NCBI GenBank assembly: GCA_035378955.1
Contig: DAOSUS010000049.1
Coordinates: 1 to 14,146, forward strand
Direction of reading: 5' to 3'
Source: Candidatus Hydrogenedens sp.
GTDB lineage: Bacteria; Hydrogenedentota; Hydrogenedentia; Hydrogenedentales; Hydrogenedentaceae
DNA length: 14,146 nucleotides
Shown piece after piece: positions 1-6,727 of the stretch. Each line of letters begins with the position of its first letter. Position 1 is the stretch's first letter. The notes below the pieces were generated by a model. The model worked only from the letters and a program-made list of their open reading frames with translations. It searched no databases and was not told where the DNA came from. Made by a program: the position numbers and the translations under genes.

Positions 1-121
1 CGGCTCCCGAATATAAGTATCGAAGAGTTATTTTCTGACTTCCGTCTTGTCCTTTCGGACGATTGACCGGAGTACTCAGTTTTTTGATTTCACAAGACCG
101 TTTTTTCTCAACGGCGTGCAT
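1..121 (-). other. Possible 5' end of a leftward gene, or structured leader RNA, cut by window edge
   Basis: Read leftward from an ATG at 119-121 there are 40 sense codons with no stop before the window edge; an in-frame TGA lies at 134-136. The peptide starts MHAVEKKRSC and is rich in Lys and Arg. I recognise no family. There is no Shine-Dalgarno sequence before the ATG, which argues against a normal coding start. A near-consensus leftward promoter lies about 90 bp upstream. The same stretch read as leftward RNA contains two small hairpins with GNRA-type loops (a GTCC/GGAC stem at 49-60, and a GAC/GTC stem just beyond it at about 38-47), so a structured RNA is an equal alternative. A rightward terminator reading of the same bases is listed separately. 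Confidence 0.22.
35..85 (+). terminator. Possible rho-independent terminator of a gene left of the window
   Basis: On the + strand CTGA (35-38) can pair with TCAG (76-79), enclosing a partly paired CTTCCG/CCGGAG stretch and a perfect GTCC-TTTC-GGAC hairpin (49-60). Six T follow at 80-85. Two + frames are open from the left edge and end here: one stops at TGA 36-38, ending ...KYRRVIF, the other at TGA 64-66, ending ...LVLSDD. Either could be the tail of a rightward gene. The stem is interrupted, and the leftward reading of the same bases competes with this call. Confidence 0.3.
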
Positions 122-147
122 CGTATTCAATTTTCACAGAGCGTATC

Positions 148-169
148 GTGTCCATGTCGGTATGGACAC
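148..169. repeat. Perfect inverted repeat, 8-bp arms
   Basis: GTGTCCAT (148-155) and ATGGACAC (162-169) are perfect reverse complements separated by 6 bases. The 22-bp dyad could be an operator for a dimeric regulator. In a leftward transcript from the promoter at 213-242 it would instead be a stem-loop in the leader. No T run follows on either strand, so it is not a typical terminator. Confidence 0.7.
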
Positions 170-170
170 A

Positions 171-198
171 GGTAGAGAGACAATTTTTGTCTCTTACC
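171..198. repeat. Inverted repeat, 10-bp arms with one bulge
   Basis: GGTA (171-174) plus AGAGAC (176-181) pairs with GTCTCT (189-194) plus TACC (195-198). G175 is bulged and the loop is AATTTTT. It lies one base from the dyad at 148-169, giving two stem-loops back to back just downstream of the predicted leftward start site (about 206). Confidence 0.65.
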
Positions 199-212
199 CC
201 GTATCATCTCTT

Positions 213-242
213 AGTATAATACAATTTTTGTTGTTCTGTCAA
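213..242 (-). promoter_or_regulatory. Leftward sigma70-type promoter
   Basis: On the minus strand a perfect -35 TTGACA (+ coordinates 237-242) is followed after 18 bp by TATACT (213-218). The predicted start is near 206. The promoter would drive leftward transcription through the two stem-loops at 171-198 and 148-169 into the left edge. The -35 box sits inside the left arm of the inverted repeat at 236-300, so a repressor or activator bound there could affect it. This is seen from sequence only. Confidence 0.5.
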
Positions 243-300
243 ACTGACATGGATTTATACATTTTTCAAGTCAATTTGCCCATGTCACCTGTTTAGACAG
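236..300. repeat. Long imperfect inverted repeat overlapping the -35 box
   Basis: Left arm 236-252 is CTGTC, AAAC, TGACATGG. Right arm 280-300 is CCATGTCA, a 3-base insert, GTTT, one extra A, GACAG. Seventeen pairs form with two interruptions and a 27-base spacer. The 7-mer CCATGTC occurs in the dyad at 152-158 and in both arms here (246-252 inverted, 280-286), so it may be a recurring recognition half-site. Confidence 0.55.
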
Positions 301-712
301 AGCCAATTTTTATTATAGCATATTTATAACGGTTATTTCAACTTTCAGATAACAACCCCTGAAATTTTTTTATTACGGATTTTTGTTCAGGGACTTGTTG
401 CTTTTGCTTTGCATTGTGCATTATCAAAAGCGGAGCATTATTATAACATAAATAAAATGAAAAGTCAAATTGGCTATTCATACTCATAAACAGCAGGGTT
501 CCTACATTTGTTGCGAATGGTATTTCTTGAATAGATATGATGGAATTTTAACAATCAATTAGAATTTTTGTATCGAATAAAGACTATCCCTTTGACAATG
601 TATTTTTCTTTTGTGCCTGTGCAGATAGAAGCTTTGTCTGACGATAAATATTGATTATTCCCGTTATAAATACAAATTAATCGTGATATTGGCAAAGGGA
701 TTATTTTTTTAA
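301..712. other. AT-rich intergenic stretch, no gene seen
   Basis: No credible ORF or RNA gene was found between the inverted-repeat cluster and the 3' end of the glycosyltransferase at 713. It contains two weak hairpins (CCCTGAA 357-363 with TTCAGGG 386-392; GCTTTTG 400-406 with CAAAAGC 425-431) and a distant 9-bp pair (AGCCAATTT 301-309 with AAATTGGCT 467-475). None has the form of a convincing terminator for the leftward gene that ends at 713. Confidence 0.5.
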
Positions 713-2644
713 TTAATCAAATTGTATATCTCGCATTGTGGAATCTGCATCGCCGGGATAGGTAAATACGCGTATTGCCGTATAGCCTTTTTTGCGAGCA
801 GAAAAAGGCACTTTTATTTTATGTTTTGTATAAGGTTCTACGGTGGCTTTATCAGGGTCTGCCCATGTTTTCTCAATCCATTTTCTTGCAATCCAATTTT
901 TATCGTTGAAGAAAAGAATAATAAAAGTATCGAAGGAATCTAACTCTATTGTGATGGTATCGTTTTTCTTTATCTCATCAAATTGAATTTCAATTCCATA
1001 TTTGGGAACAACAATTTTTGCTGATTCGTTGGATGTTATTCTTTCTTTTAAATCCTGATATGTTATTTTTTTGAGGTTAGGGAATTGGTAGCGGTCTTTA
1101 TCTATCAAGTAGTCATACATGCCTAAATTCATTTTGATAATATCCCGCCATCGTTCTATCGTAAATAAGGGACCGCGGGTAATAATTTTTAAATGGTTAA
1201 AAAATTCGGCTAAATTTGTATCTTTAATTCTGTTTTCATCTCCTCCTGCGGAATCAATATAACCTTCGGGAATATAGCGCCAGAAATGTCCAATGCGCCA
1301 ACTGGGACGACAAGCGGCAGGCATTCGTGCTAATAAGGGGTCGGATAGGGCGTTATAATCAATGATATGAGCAACATGACCAGCGAAAAATCCTCTATAA
1401 CCAACGCTGCCATGGGATTTGGTTATTTTTTTGTTAGCCTGCCGATATTGTCTTCCTTGATTGGCAAATGCATTGCAAGGCATGGGTTTCCCTTTTTCCC
1501 AATGAGCCAGACTTGCCACTTGGAAATAGAACATCCGTTCATCGCCGATACCATGTTCATCTTTAAATCCGGATAAATCTTTCCCGAAAGAGCTGCCGGT
1601 TAATATCGGGACATGAGGCTGTATGAAACTTGTAATAAGAAATATGCATATCGCAGGGATACCCCGTTTTAATTGGTCTAATTTGGAATATCGAATAAGA
1701 AGGATAGTTGCCAAAAGAAGAGGCACACTAAAAAACCTGCCTCCCATAAAATCTCCCCCTATCCAGATAATATAAAAGCCGTATAAAATGATACCTATTA
1801 CACAAGCCCAAACTTCCTTTTGCCGTTGATAGAAAGGTATAAATAGACTTAAAAACAAAACCAGTAAGGTAATGAAATCTCTTTTCCATGAAAAGGCGTA
1901 ATACCATAATCCTTGTTTGATTAAATCAATTTTCCATAGTCCTGTGCCTAATTTTGCATAGGCGGTATTCGGGAATGGAAAGCCATAATAAATAATGGAA
2001 AATAGTTCCCATAAAATGAGGGGAATAAAACCTAAACAGAGTAGAATAAATCCTTGCTTTTTATTTTCTGTCTGCCACCATGCATAGGCTAACGGAGGGA
2101 AATAAAGTAAAATACAGTCCTGACGATTGAGTGTAGCTAATGATGCTATCAGAGAAAGAAGAAATAAATTTTTTAATGTAAATTTTTGGGAGAGGAACAA
2201 AATCATAAAAATAACAAGTAATAAATGGCTCATGGGATTTTCCAGGCCGGAAGAAGAGAAGTCTATAAAAGCCCTTGAAAAACCTAATATACTTACAGCA
2301 ATTAATACTTGTGATAGGTTCTGTGCAATTCCCAGAGTAAGAAGGATTATGGTCAACATAGACACGCCAAATGAAATAAATATGGCGGTTAGAAACATTT
2401 CTCGTGTCAGTGCATAAAAAGGAATATGTAAGAGCATCCATAAAGGATGCGTGTAGGCTTGAACGCGTTCGTTTACATTCCAGCGAAGTCCATAACCATT
2501 TACTGCATTGTCTACAGTGCGAAAGGAAATATAAGCATCGTCGCATAACCATGCGGTGCGGAGAAAGAGTATTGCAAAAAATATCCAGACCCCCAGAAGG
2601 ATAATACTTGTTAGAATCCATAAACGCCTTTTGTTGTTTTCCAT
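713..2644 (-). CDS. GT-C fold integral-membrane glycosyltransferase, AftB-like (paralog 1)
   Basis: A 643-residue polytopic protein that probably transfers a sugar from a polyprenyl-phosphate donor to an extracytoplasmic glycan or protein. The first helix (about 8-30) is followed by CDDAYISFR (34-42), with the paired Asp at 35-36 in the first outer loop, where GT-C enzymes place their catalytic acid. About ten more hydrophobic segments run to about 342. IGGDFMGGR (295-303) and the later LSDPLLARMP (433-442) and IGHFWRYIPEGY (451-462) resemble the mycobacterial arabinosyltransferase AftB (GT89) group. Residues about 345-643 are hydrophilic and likely periplasmic, ending in a beta-rich part. 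The family match is from motifs; donor and acceptor are unknown. The ATG at 2644 has a weak GAGA ribosome site. It lies 76 bp behind its paralog and probably shares its transcript. Confidence 0.75.
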   Translation of the reverse strand: MENNKRRLWILTSIILLGVWIFFAILFLRTAWLCDDAYISFRTVDNAVNGYGLRWNVNERVQAYTHPLWMLLHIPFYALTREMFLTAIFISFGVSMLTIILLTLGIAQNLSQVLIAVSILGFSRAFIDFSSSGLENPMSHLLLVIFMILFLSQKFTLKNLFLLSLIASLATLNRQDCILLYFPPLAYAWWQTENKKQGFILLCLGFIPLILWELFSIIYYGFPFPNTAYAKLGTGLWKIDLIKQGLWYYAFSWKRDFITLLVLFLSLFIPFYQRQKEVWACVIGIILYGFYIIWIGGDFMGGRFFSVPLLLATILLIRYSKLDQLKRGIPAICIFLITSFIQPHVPILTGSSFGKDLSGFKDEHGIGDERMFYFQVASLAHWEKGKPMPCNAFANQGRQYRQANKKITKSHGSVGYRGFFAGHVAHIIDYNALSDPLLARMPAACRPSWRIGHFWRYIPEGYIDSAGGDENRIKDTNLAEFFNHLKIITRGPLFTIERWRDIIKMNLGMYDYLIDKDRYQFPNLKKITYQDLKERITSNESAKIVVPKYGIEIQFDEIKKNDTITIELDSFDTFIILFFNDKNWIARKWIEKTWADPDKATVEPYTKHKIKVPFSARKKGYTAIRVFTYPGDADSTMRDIQFD

Positions 2645-2695
2645 AAGTTTTCTCTAATTCCTTTTTGCTTATTTGTTCAAAATATACATTACGAA

Positions 2696-2711
2696 ATTAT
2701 ACAAAATTATA
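2696..2711 (-). promoter_or_regulatory. Two TATAAT hexamers in the gap between the glycosyltransferase genes
   Basis: On the minus strand TATAAT occurs at + coordinates 2696-2701 and again at 2706-2711, ahead of the gene starting at 2644. Neither has a recognisable -35 box at 16-18 bp, and the gap is very AT-rich, so chance is likely. If real, it would be an internal promoter for the downstream paralog. Confidence 0.22.
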
Positions 2712-2720
2712 CTTTACAAA

Positions 2721-4661
2721 TTATTTTGATAGTAGATGGAAACTTCTTATTTCGGAACAGATATTTCGTTGATTGAGCTCTTTGGGGCAGGGAAAAATAC
2801 GGACTGTATCGTATCCTTCTCTAACAGCGTGTTTTGGAATTTTTAAAGAATAGGTGGCAAATAAAGACCTATCTCCGGTTTCAGGACCTAATTTTATTCG
2901 GGTTAGATACTCCTTATTGTTGAATAACAGAATATGAAATTGGTGCCACTTTATTAATTCCAATTCAATATAAGAATCGTGCTTAACTTCTCCCAATCGT
3001 ATTTCTAAACCTCCTTCTGAGATTTTGATACCTCGATTTTCTTTCAAATTTTGTATTTCTTCTTCCCATTCTTCGTAATATTTCACTTCTGTATCCGCAA
3101 ATTGATATTTATCTTCATCTATCAAATAATTGTAATATCCTAAATTCATTTTTAAGATTACTTTGAATCGTTCCCATGACCATATCGGGCTACGGGTAAT
3201 AATACGGATATAATCATAAAACTTTGCAAGGTCGGTGTCTTGTATTTTATTTTCATTACTGCCGGCAGATTCCATATATCCCTCAGGAACATAGCGTATA
3301 AAATGACCTATAGCAATTTTGGGATGATAAAGACTGGGCAAATGAGACAGTAATGGGTCTCCAAGTGCATGAAAATCTACAATATGAACAAGGGGACCTG
3401 AAAAGAAGCCATAAAAGCCGACACAACCGCGAAGTTTTGTTATCTGTATGTTTTTCTTTCTGTTTTCTCTTCCGTGGTCTGCCCAACTGAATGAGGGCAT
3501 GGGTTTACCTTTTTGCCAATTTAATAAACTTGACCATTTGTAATAATATTTTCGTTCTGTGGTAATTCCATCTTTTGTAAAAAAACCTCCTTTGCTGTAA
3601 TCGGCACCTGTAAATATAGGGACATCGGGTCGGGTTAGACTGATTAATAGGAAGGAAAAAGCGATAGGAATGGCTAAGTATTTTTTTGACAAATGTGGAG
3701 ATTGGATAATAATAATCGTTGCCACCAGAAGAGGAACTGTAAAATAACGACCGCCCATAAAATCTCCGCCTATCCATACGATATAAATGCAATAAAGAAG
3801 CACGCCCAATGCTAATGGCTGTATTATTTTTTTCTTTTGGAATAAAGCGTTAATTAATCCTAAAAAAATGACTATGGAAGTAATATTATCTCTGTTCCAT
3901 GTCCAAAGATAATATCGGAGACCTTGAATAATTAAATCTATTCTTGGGATTTTTGCTCCTAATTTTGCATAGGCGGTATTTGGGAATGGGAAACCGTAAT
4001 AAACAACGGAAAATATTTCCCAAAGTAATAACGGAATAAAACCAGCACATAGAATAAAAAAATCTTTTATCTTATTTTCGGAGTGCCACCATGCATAGAT
4101 TAAAGCAGGCAAATAGATGAGGAAACAATCCTGACGGTTTAATGTGGCAAGGCAGGATATAAAGGACAAAAAGAAAAGATGAATTCGGGTAAATTTTTTC
4201 GTGAGAAATAAAAAAAGGAAAAGCACCAATAAAAGATGGCTCATCGGATTTTCTAATCCTGAAGATGAAAAATCTACAAATGCTCTTGAGAAACCTAATA
4301 TACTGGTTATGATTAATACCTGTGAGGTATTTTGTGCCATAAAAAGGGTAGTAAAAATAATGGTTAGCATTGAAATAGTAAAAGATATGAAGATTGGGGT
4401 TAGAAACATTTCTTTTGTAAGAAAATAAAAAGGAATATGTAAGAATAGCCATAAGGGATGTGTATATGCCTGAACTCGTTCATTTACATTCCAGCGTAAA
4501 CCGTAGCCATTTATAGCATTATCGACTGTGCGGAAAGTAATATAGGCATCATCACAAAGCCACGCTGTTCGTAAGAACAGGACTGCAAAAAATACCCAGA
4601 CACCCATTAAGACAAGAGTATAAGTTTTTCTATTTTTTAATATCTCGTTTGAGTATGTCAT
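2721..4661 (-). CDS. GT-C fold integral-membrane glycosyltransferase, AftB-like (paralog 2)
   Basis: Tandem paralog of the gene at 713-2644. The proteins align over their full length, almost without change around CDDAYITFR and the following NERVQAYTHPLW, and more loosely in the last 150 residues. IGGDFMGGR, LGDPLLSHLP and IGHFIRYVPEGY are kept, so both copies look functional. The frame opens at an ATG at 4718 (665 residues), but I prefer the ATG at 4661 (646 residues). The protein from 4661 begins MTYSNEILKN and aligns end to end with the 643-residue paralog, and GTGAG lies 7 bases upstream. The 19 extra residues have no counterpart. The C-terminal 290 residues are probably periplasmic. It is divergent from clpP across about 110-170 bp. 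Substrate is not determinable; divergence in the soluble domain suggests different acceptors or partners (inference). Confidence 0.75.
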   Translation of the reverse strand: MTYSNEILKNRKTYTLVLMGVWVFFAVLFLRTAWLCDDAYITFRTVDNAINGYGLRWNVNERVQAYTHPLWLFLHIPFYFLTKEMFLTPIFISFTISMLTIIFTTLFMAQNTSQVLIITSILGFSRAFVDFSSSGLENPMSHLLLVLFLFLFLTKKFTRIHLFFLSFISCLATLNRQDCFLIYLPALIYAWWHSENKIKDFFILCAGFIPLLLWEIFSVVYYGFPFPNTAYAKLGAKIPRIDLIIQGLRYYLWTWNRDNITSIVIFLGLINALFQKKKIIQPLALGVLLYCIYIVWIGGDFMGGRYFTVPLLVATIIIIQSPHLSKKYLAIPIAFSFLLISLTRPDVPIFTGADYSKGGFFTKDGITTERKYYYKWSSLLNWQKGKPMPSFSWADHGRENRKKNIQITKLRGCVGFYGFFSGPLVHIVDFHALGDPLLSHLPSLYHPKIAIGHFIRYVPEGYMESAGSNENKIQDTDLAKFYDYIRIITRSPIWSWERFKVILKMNLGYYNYLIDEDKYQFADTEVKYYEEWEEEIQNLKENRGIKISEGGLEIRLGEVKHDSYIELELIKWHQFHILLFNNKEYLTRIKLGPETGDRSLFATYSLKIPKHAVREGYDTVRIFPCPKELNQRNICSEIRSFHLLSK

Positions 4662-4718
4662 ACAATACTCACGCATTTTGTCTATTGATGATAAAATAAT
4701 AGAAAGAGTAAAAGCCAT

Positions 4719-4831
4719 TCTACTTTTTGATAGATAAAATATGAGATAAAATTGTTTTTCTATGAGGTTTCAAGTTAAAATTATCCCTTAATTGATTTAG
4801 TTACAACTTTGTTAATAAAAGGAGCAAAGCA
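4719..4831. promoter_or_regulatory. Divergent promoter region, glycosyltransferases / clpP
   Basis: Two weak candidates overlap. Rightward for clpP: TTGTTT (4752-4757), 18 bp, TAAAAT (4776-4781). Leftward for the glycosyltransferase: TTGAAA (+ coordinates 4768-4773), 17 bp, TTTATC (4745-4750). The shared position could couple the two units, but both -10 boxes are poor and the region is AT-rich. Confidence 0.25.
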
Positions 4832-5419
4832 ATGGCTTTTTGCGAAGAACCGGAAATTTGTGAAGAAGAGAAACCCGCCCAGCAGGAAGGATTATCTCTT
4901 CGATTGTTAAAAAATCGTGTCGTTATTGTATCGGGTGAAGTTACTCAGGAATTAGCAGAAAAAATCATTACCCAATTGTTATTGTTAGATTATGAATCTC
5001 AAGAGCCGATAACTGTTTATGTCTGTTCTCCCGGAGGACATGTGGACTCGGGATTTGCTATTTATGACATAATGAAATTTGTCCAATCCCCAGTAACGAC
5101 AATTGGTGTAGGTTGGGTTGCCAGTATTGCTGTACCTATTCTGATGGGGGCTCCGAAAGATAGACGATTTGCATTACCCAACACACGGTTTTTAATACAT
5201 CAACCCTCAGGTGGAGCGGGAGGACAAGCAGCGGATATTCGAATAGAAGCACAAGAAATTTTGAAGATTCGTGAGAGGATTAATCGCCTTTTGTCCGTGG
5301 AAACAGGACATCCCATAGAGAAGATAGCCAAGGATAGTGACCGCAATTTCTGGATGTCTGCGGAGGAAGCCTTAGAATATGGTTTAATTGGAGAGATTAT
5401 TTCAAGAAGGAAGGGGTAA
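4832..5419 (+). CDS. clpP: ClpP-family serine protease with Asn in place of the triad Asp
   Basis: Proteolytic subunit of a Clp protease, normally a tetradecameric barrel fed by an AAA+ unfoldase such as ClpX or ClpA/C. The 195-residue length equals common ClpP proteins. Visible sites are SPGGHV (66-71, oxyanion strand), Ser98 in GWVASIA, His123 in FLIHQPSGG, and SAEEALEYGL (176-185). The family's Asp172 aligns with Asn172 in DSDRNFW. The segment 1-20 is Glu-rich and lacks the ERxYDIYSRLL axial-loop sequence of housekeeping ClpP. Active-site helix residues WVASIAV differ from the usual MAASMGA. Asn at this place is known in Listeria ClpP1, which works with a second ClpP. By inference this is a second, partner-dependent ClpP. 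No clpX or tig lies beside it. A strong AAAGGAG ribosome site lies 7 bases before the ATG. Confidence 0.93.
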   Translation: MAFCEEPEICEEEKPAQQEGLSLRLLKNRVVIVSGEVTQELAEKIITQLLLLDYESQEPITVYVCSPGGHVDSGFAIYDIMKFVQSPVTTIGVGWVASIAVPILMGAPKDRRFALPNTRFLIHQPSGGAGGQAADIRIEAQEILKIRERINRLLSVETGHPIEKIAKDSDRNFWMSAEEALEYGLIGEIISRRKG

Positions 5420-5506
5420 TAGAAAAATAATAAATGGCTGAGAAAGGTTGTGAACAAATTATACCTCTCCAACAATCTTTGAGGTTAAGGAAAATATTTT
5501 AAAGTA

Positions 5507-6703
5507 TTGTTATGTATTTTGATAATCGTTCTTAGCTTGATAATTTTTATAGCAGGGGTTCTGATTTTTTCTGTTTTATATTCTGAACCTATGCCGATGT
5601 ATCCAGAGCGGGTCAACGGAATAAAGATTTCTTCACCTATACCCGTAGTCCCCGGGGAAGGAATGCCTAAAGATTTTTCTCCGATGCGTTCGACAAACAA
5701 TGTTGACCTTATTAGCATTGGGACAAGCATATTCATGGGCTTCCGCACAGCACCCAGTCATTTTGCATCACCTAATGCAAAGTTATATGTGATGCGGTCT
5801 GACGACAAAGGCAAATCATGGGAAAAAGAATTGTGTATAAGCATGAAGCGGGACCTTCGAGAACCACGTTTTTTATATTTCAAGGATAGGTTGTTTTTAT
5901 ATTTTTATACAGGAGGCACCGACCCCCTCCGATTTGAACCGGGATATATCCATTATTGCGAAAGACTGGAAGATGGCCATTGGACAGAACCTCAAGCAAT
6001 ATTTCAACCTGGTTATGTGGTGTGGCGTGTTCGAACCTTGGGGGAACAAGCGTATATGTCGGTATATTATGGATTGGATATATATGGTAAAGGGAACCTT
6101 GGTGATGCTCGCCTTTTAATTTCCTCCGATGGTATTCACTGGGAGCCCATTTCTAAAGAACCTCAAATTGACTGTGTTGGAGCAGAAGAAGCAGAATTTG
6201 TGTTTGATGACAAAGGAGGAATTGTTGCACTGGTGCGTCTTGAAGTAGGTGGAGGGGCATTAGTTTGTCGTGCTCCTGCGGATAAAATCAATTGCTGGGA
6301 GTGCAAATTTACACCTTATAAAGTTGACTCTTCACTTATGTTTACCCATAAAGGACGATTTTTTGTTGTTGGCAGAAGAAATATAGCTGGGCGTTCAGCA
6401 AGAGGTAAAGGAATTCTTCCTGAAAGTGTTTGGAATGCGTGGAGCATGGTATTTTATTCTCTCACCCGAAAACGCACTTGTTTATATGAGATTAACCCAA
6501 ATACTTTGGAATTATATCCTCTCGTAGACCTGCCATCTAAGGGGGATACGGCATTCGCTGGAATTGTTCCCCTTTCTGAAGATACATACTATTTGGTAAA
6601 TTATAGCAGTCCGTTAGAAGGGTTTGACTTGCCCTGGATTGGGGGGCAATTAATAGAAAGTCGATTGTATGGATTTATTCTCGATTTTTCAGAGGTAAAA
6701 TAA
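5507..6703 (+). CDS. Membrane-anchored sialidase-like (BNR/Asp-box) beta-propeller protein
   Basis: A 398-residue protein. A hydrophobic N-terminal segment (about 3-24) acts as signal anchor or uncleaved signal, placing the rest outside the cytoplasm. A perfect Asp box, SDDKGKSW (98-105), and a looser one, SSDGIHW (206-212), mark beta-propeller blades of the sialidase/BNR superfamily. FRTAPSHFASP (79-89) precedes the first Asp box, as an Arg-containing strand does in many family members. I cannot assign a full sialidase catalytic set, so enzyme activity on a glycan is possible but not shown. The start is uncertain: the frame opens only at TTG 5507, with a stop at 5486-5488 just upstream. AAGG (5487-5490) is 16 bases away, longer than usual; TTG 5519 is an alternative. 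It follows clpP by 87 bp with no strong terminator between. Confidence 0.7.
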   Translation: MLCILIIVLSLIIFIAGVLIFSVLYSEPMPMYPERVNGIKISSPIPVVPGEGMPKDFSPMRSTNNVDLISIGTSIFMGFRTAPSHFASPNAKLYVMRSDDKGKSWEKELCISMKRDLREPRFLYFKDRLFLYFYTGGTDPLRFEPGYIHYCERLEDGHWTEPQAIFQPGYVVWRVRTLGEQAYMSVYYGLDIYGKGNLGDARLLISSDGIHWEPISKEPQIDCVGAEEAEFVFDDKGGIVALVRLEVGGGALVCRAPADKINCWECKFTPYKVDSSLMFTHKGRFFVVGRRNIAGRSARGKGILPESVWNAWSMVFYSLTRKRTCLYEINPNTLELYPLVDLPSKGDTAFAGIVPLSEDTYYLVNYSSPLEGFDLPWIGGQLIESRLYGFILDFSEVK

Positions 6704-6727
6704 GGGAGAGAGATAATTAAGATTGTT

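Noticed and set aside
63..296. 77-codon + strand ORF
   Set aside because: It starts at TTG, has no ribosome site, runs through several inverted repeats and the leftward promoter, and has no recognisable domain.
301..475. AGCCAATTT ... AAATTGGCT as terminal repeats of a small mobile element
   Set aside because: The arms are only 9 bp, the flanks show no target duplication, and the interior resembles no element; expected by chance in AT-rich sequence.
2061..2621. 186-codon minus-strand ORF inside the first glycosyltransferase
   Set aside because: It is a shifted-frame shadow of a clearly conserved coding frame on the same strand.
5471..5486. ACCTC/GAGGT hairpin after clpP as a terminator
   Set aside because: Only five pairs and no following T run.
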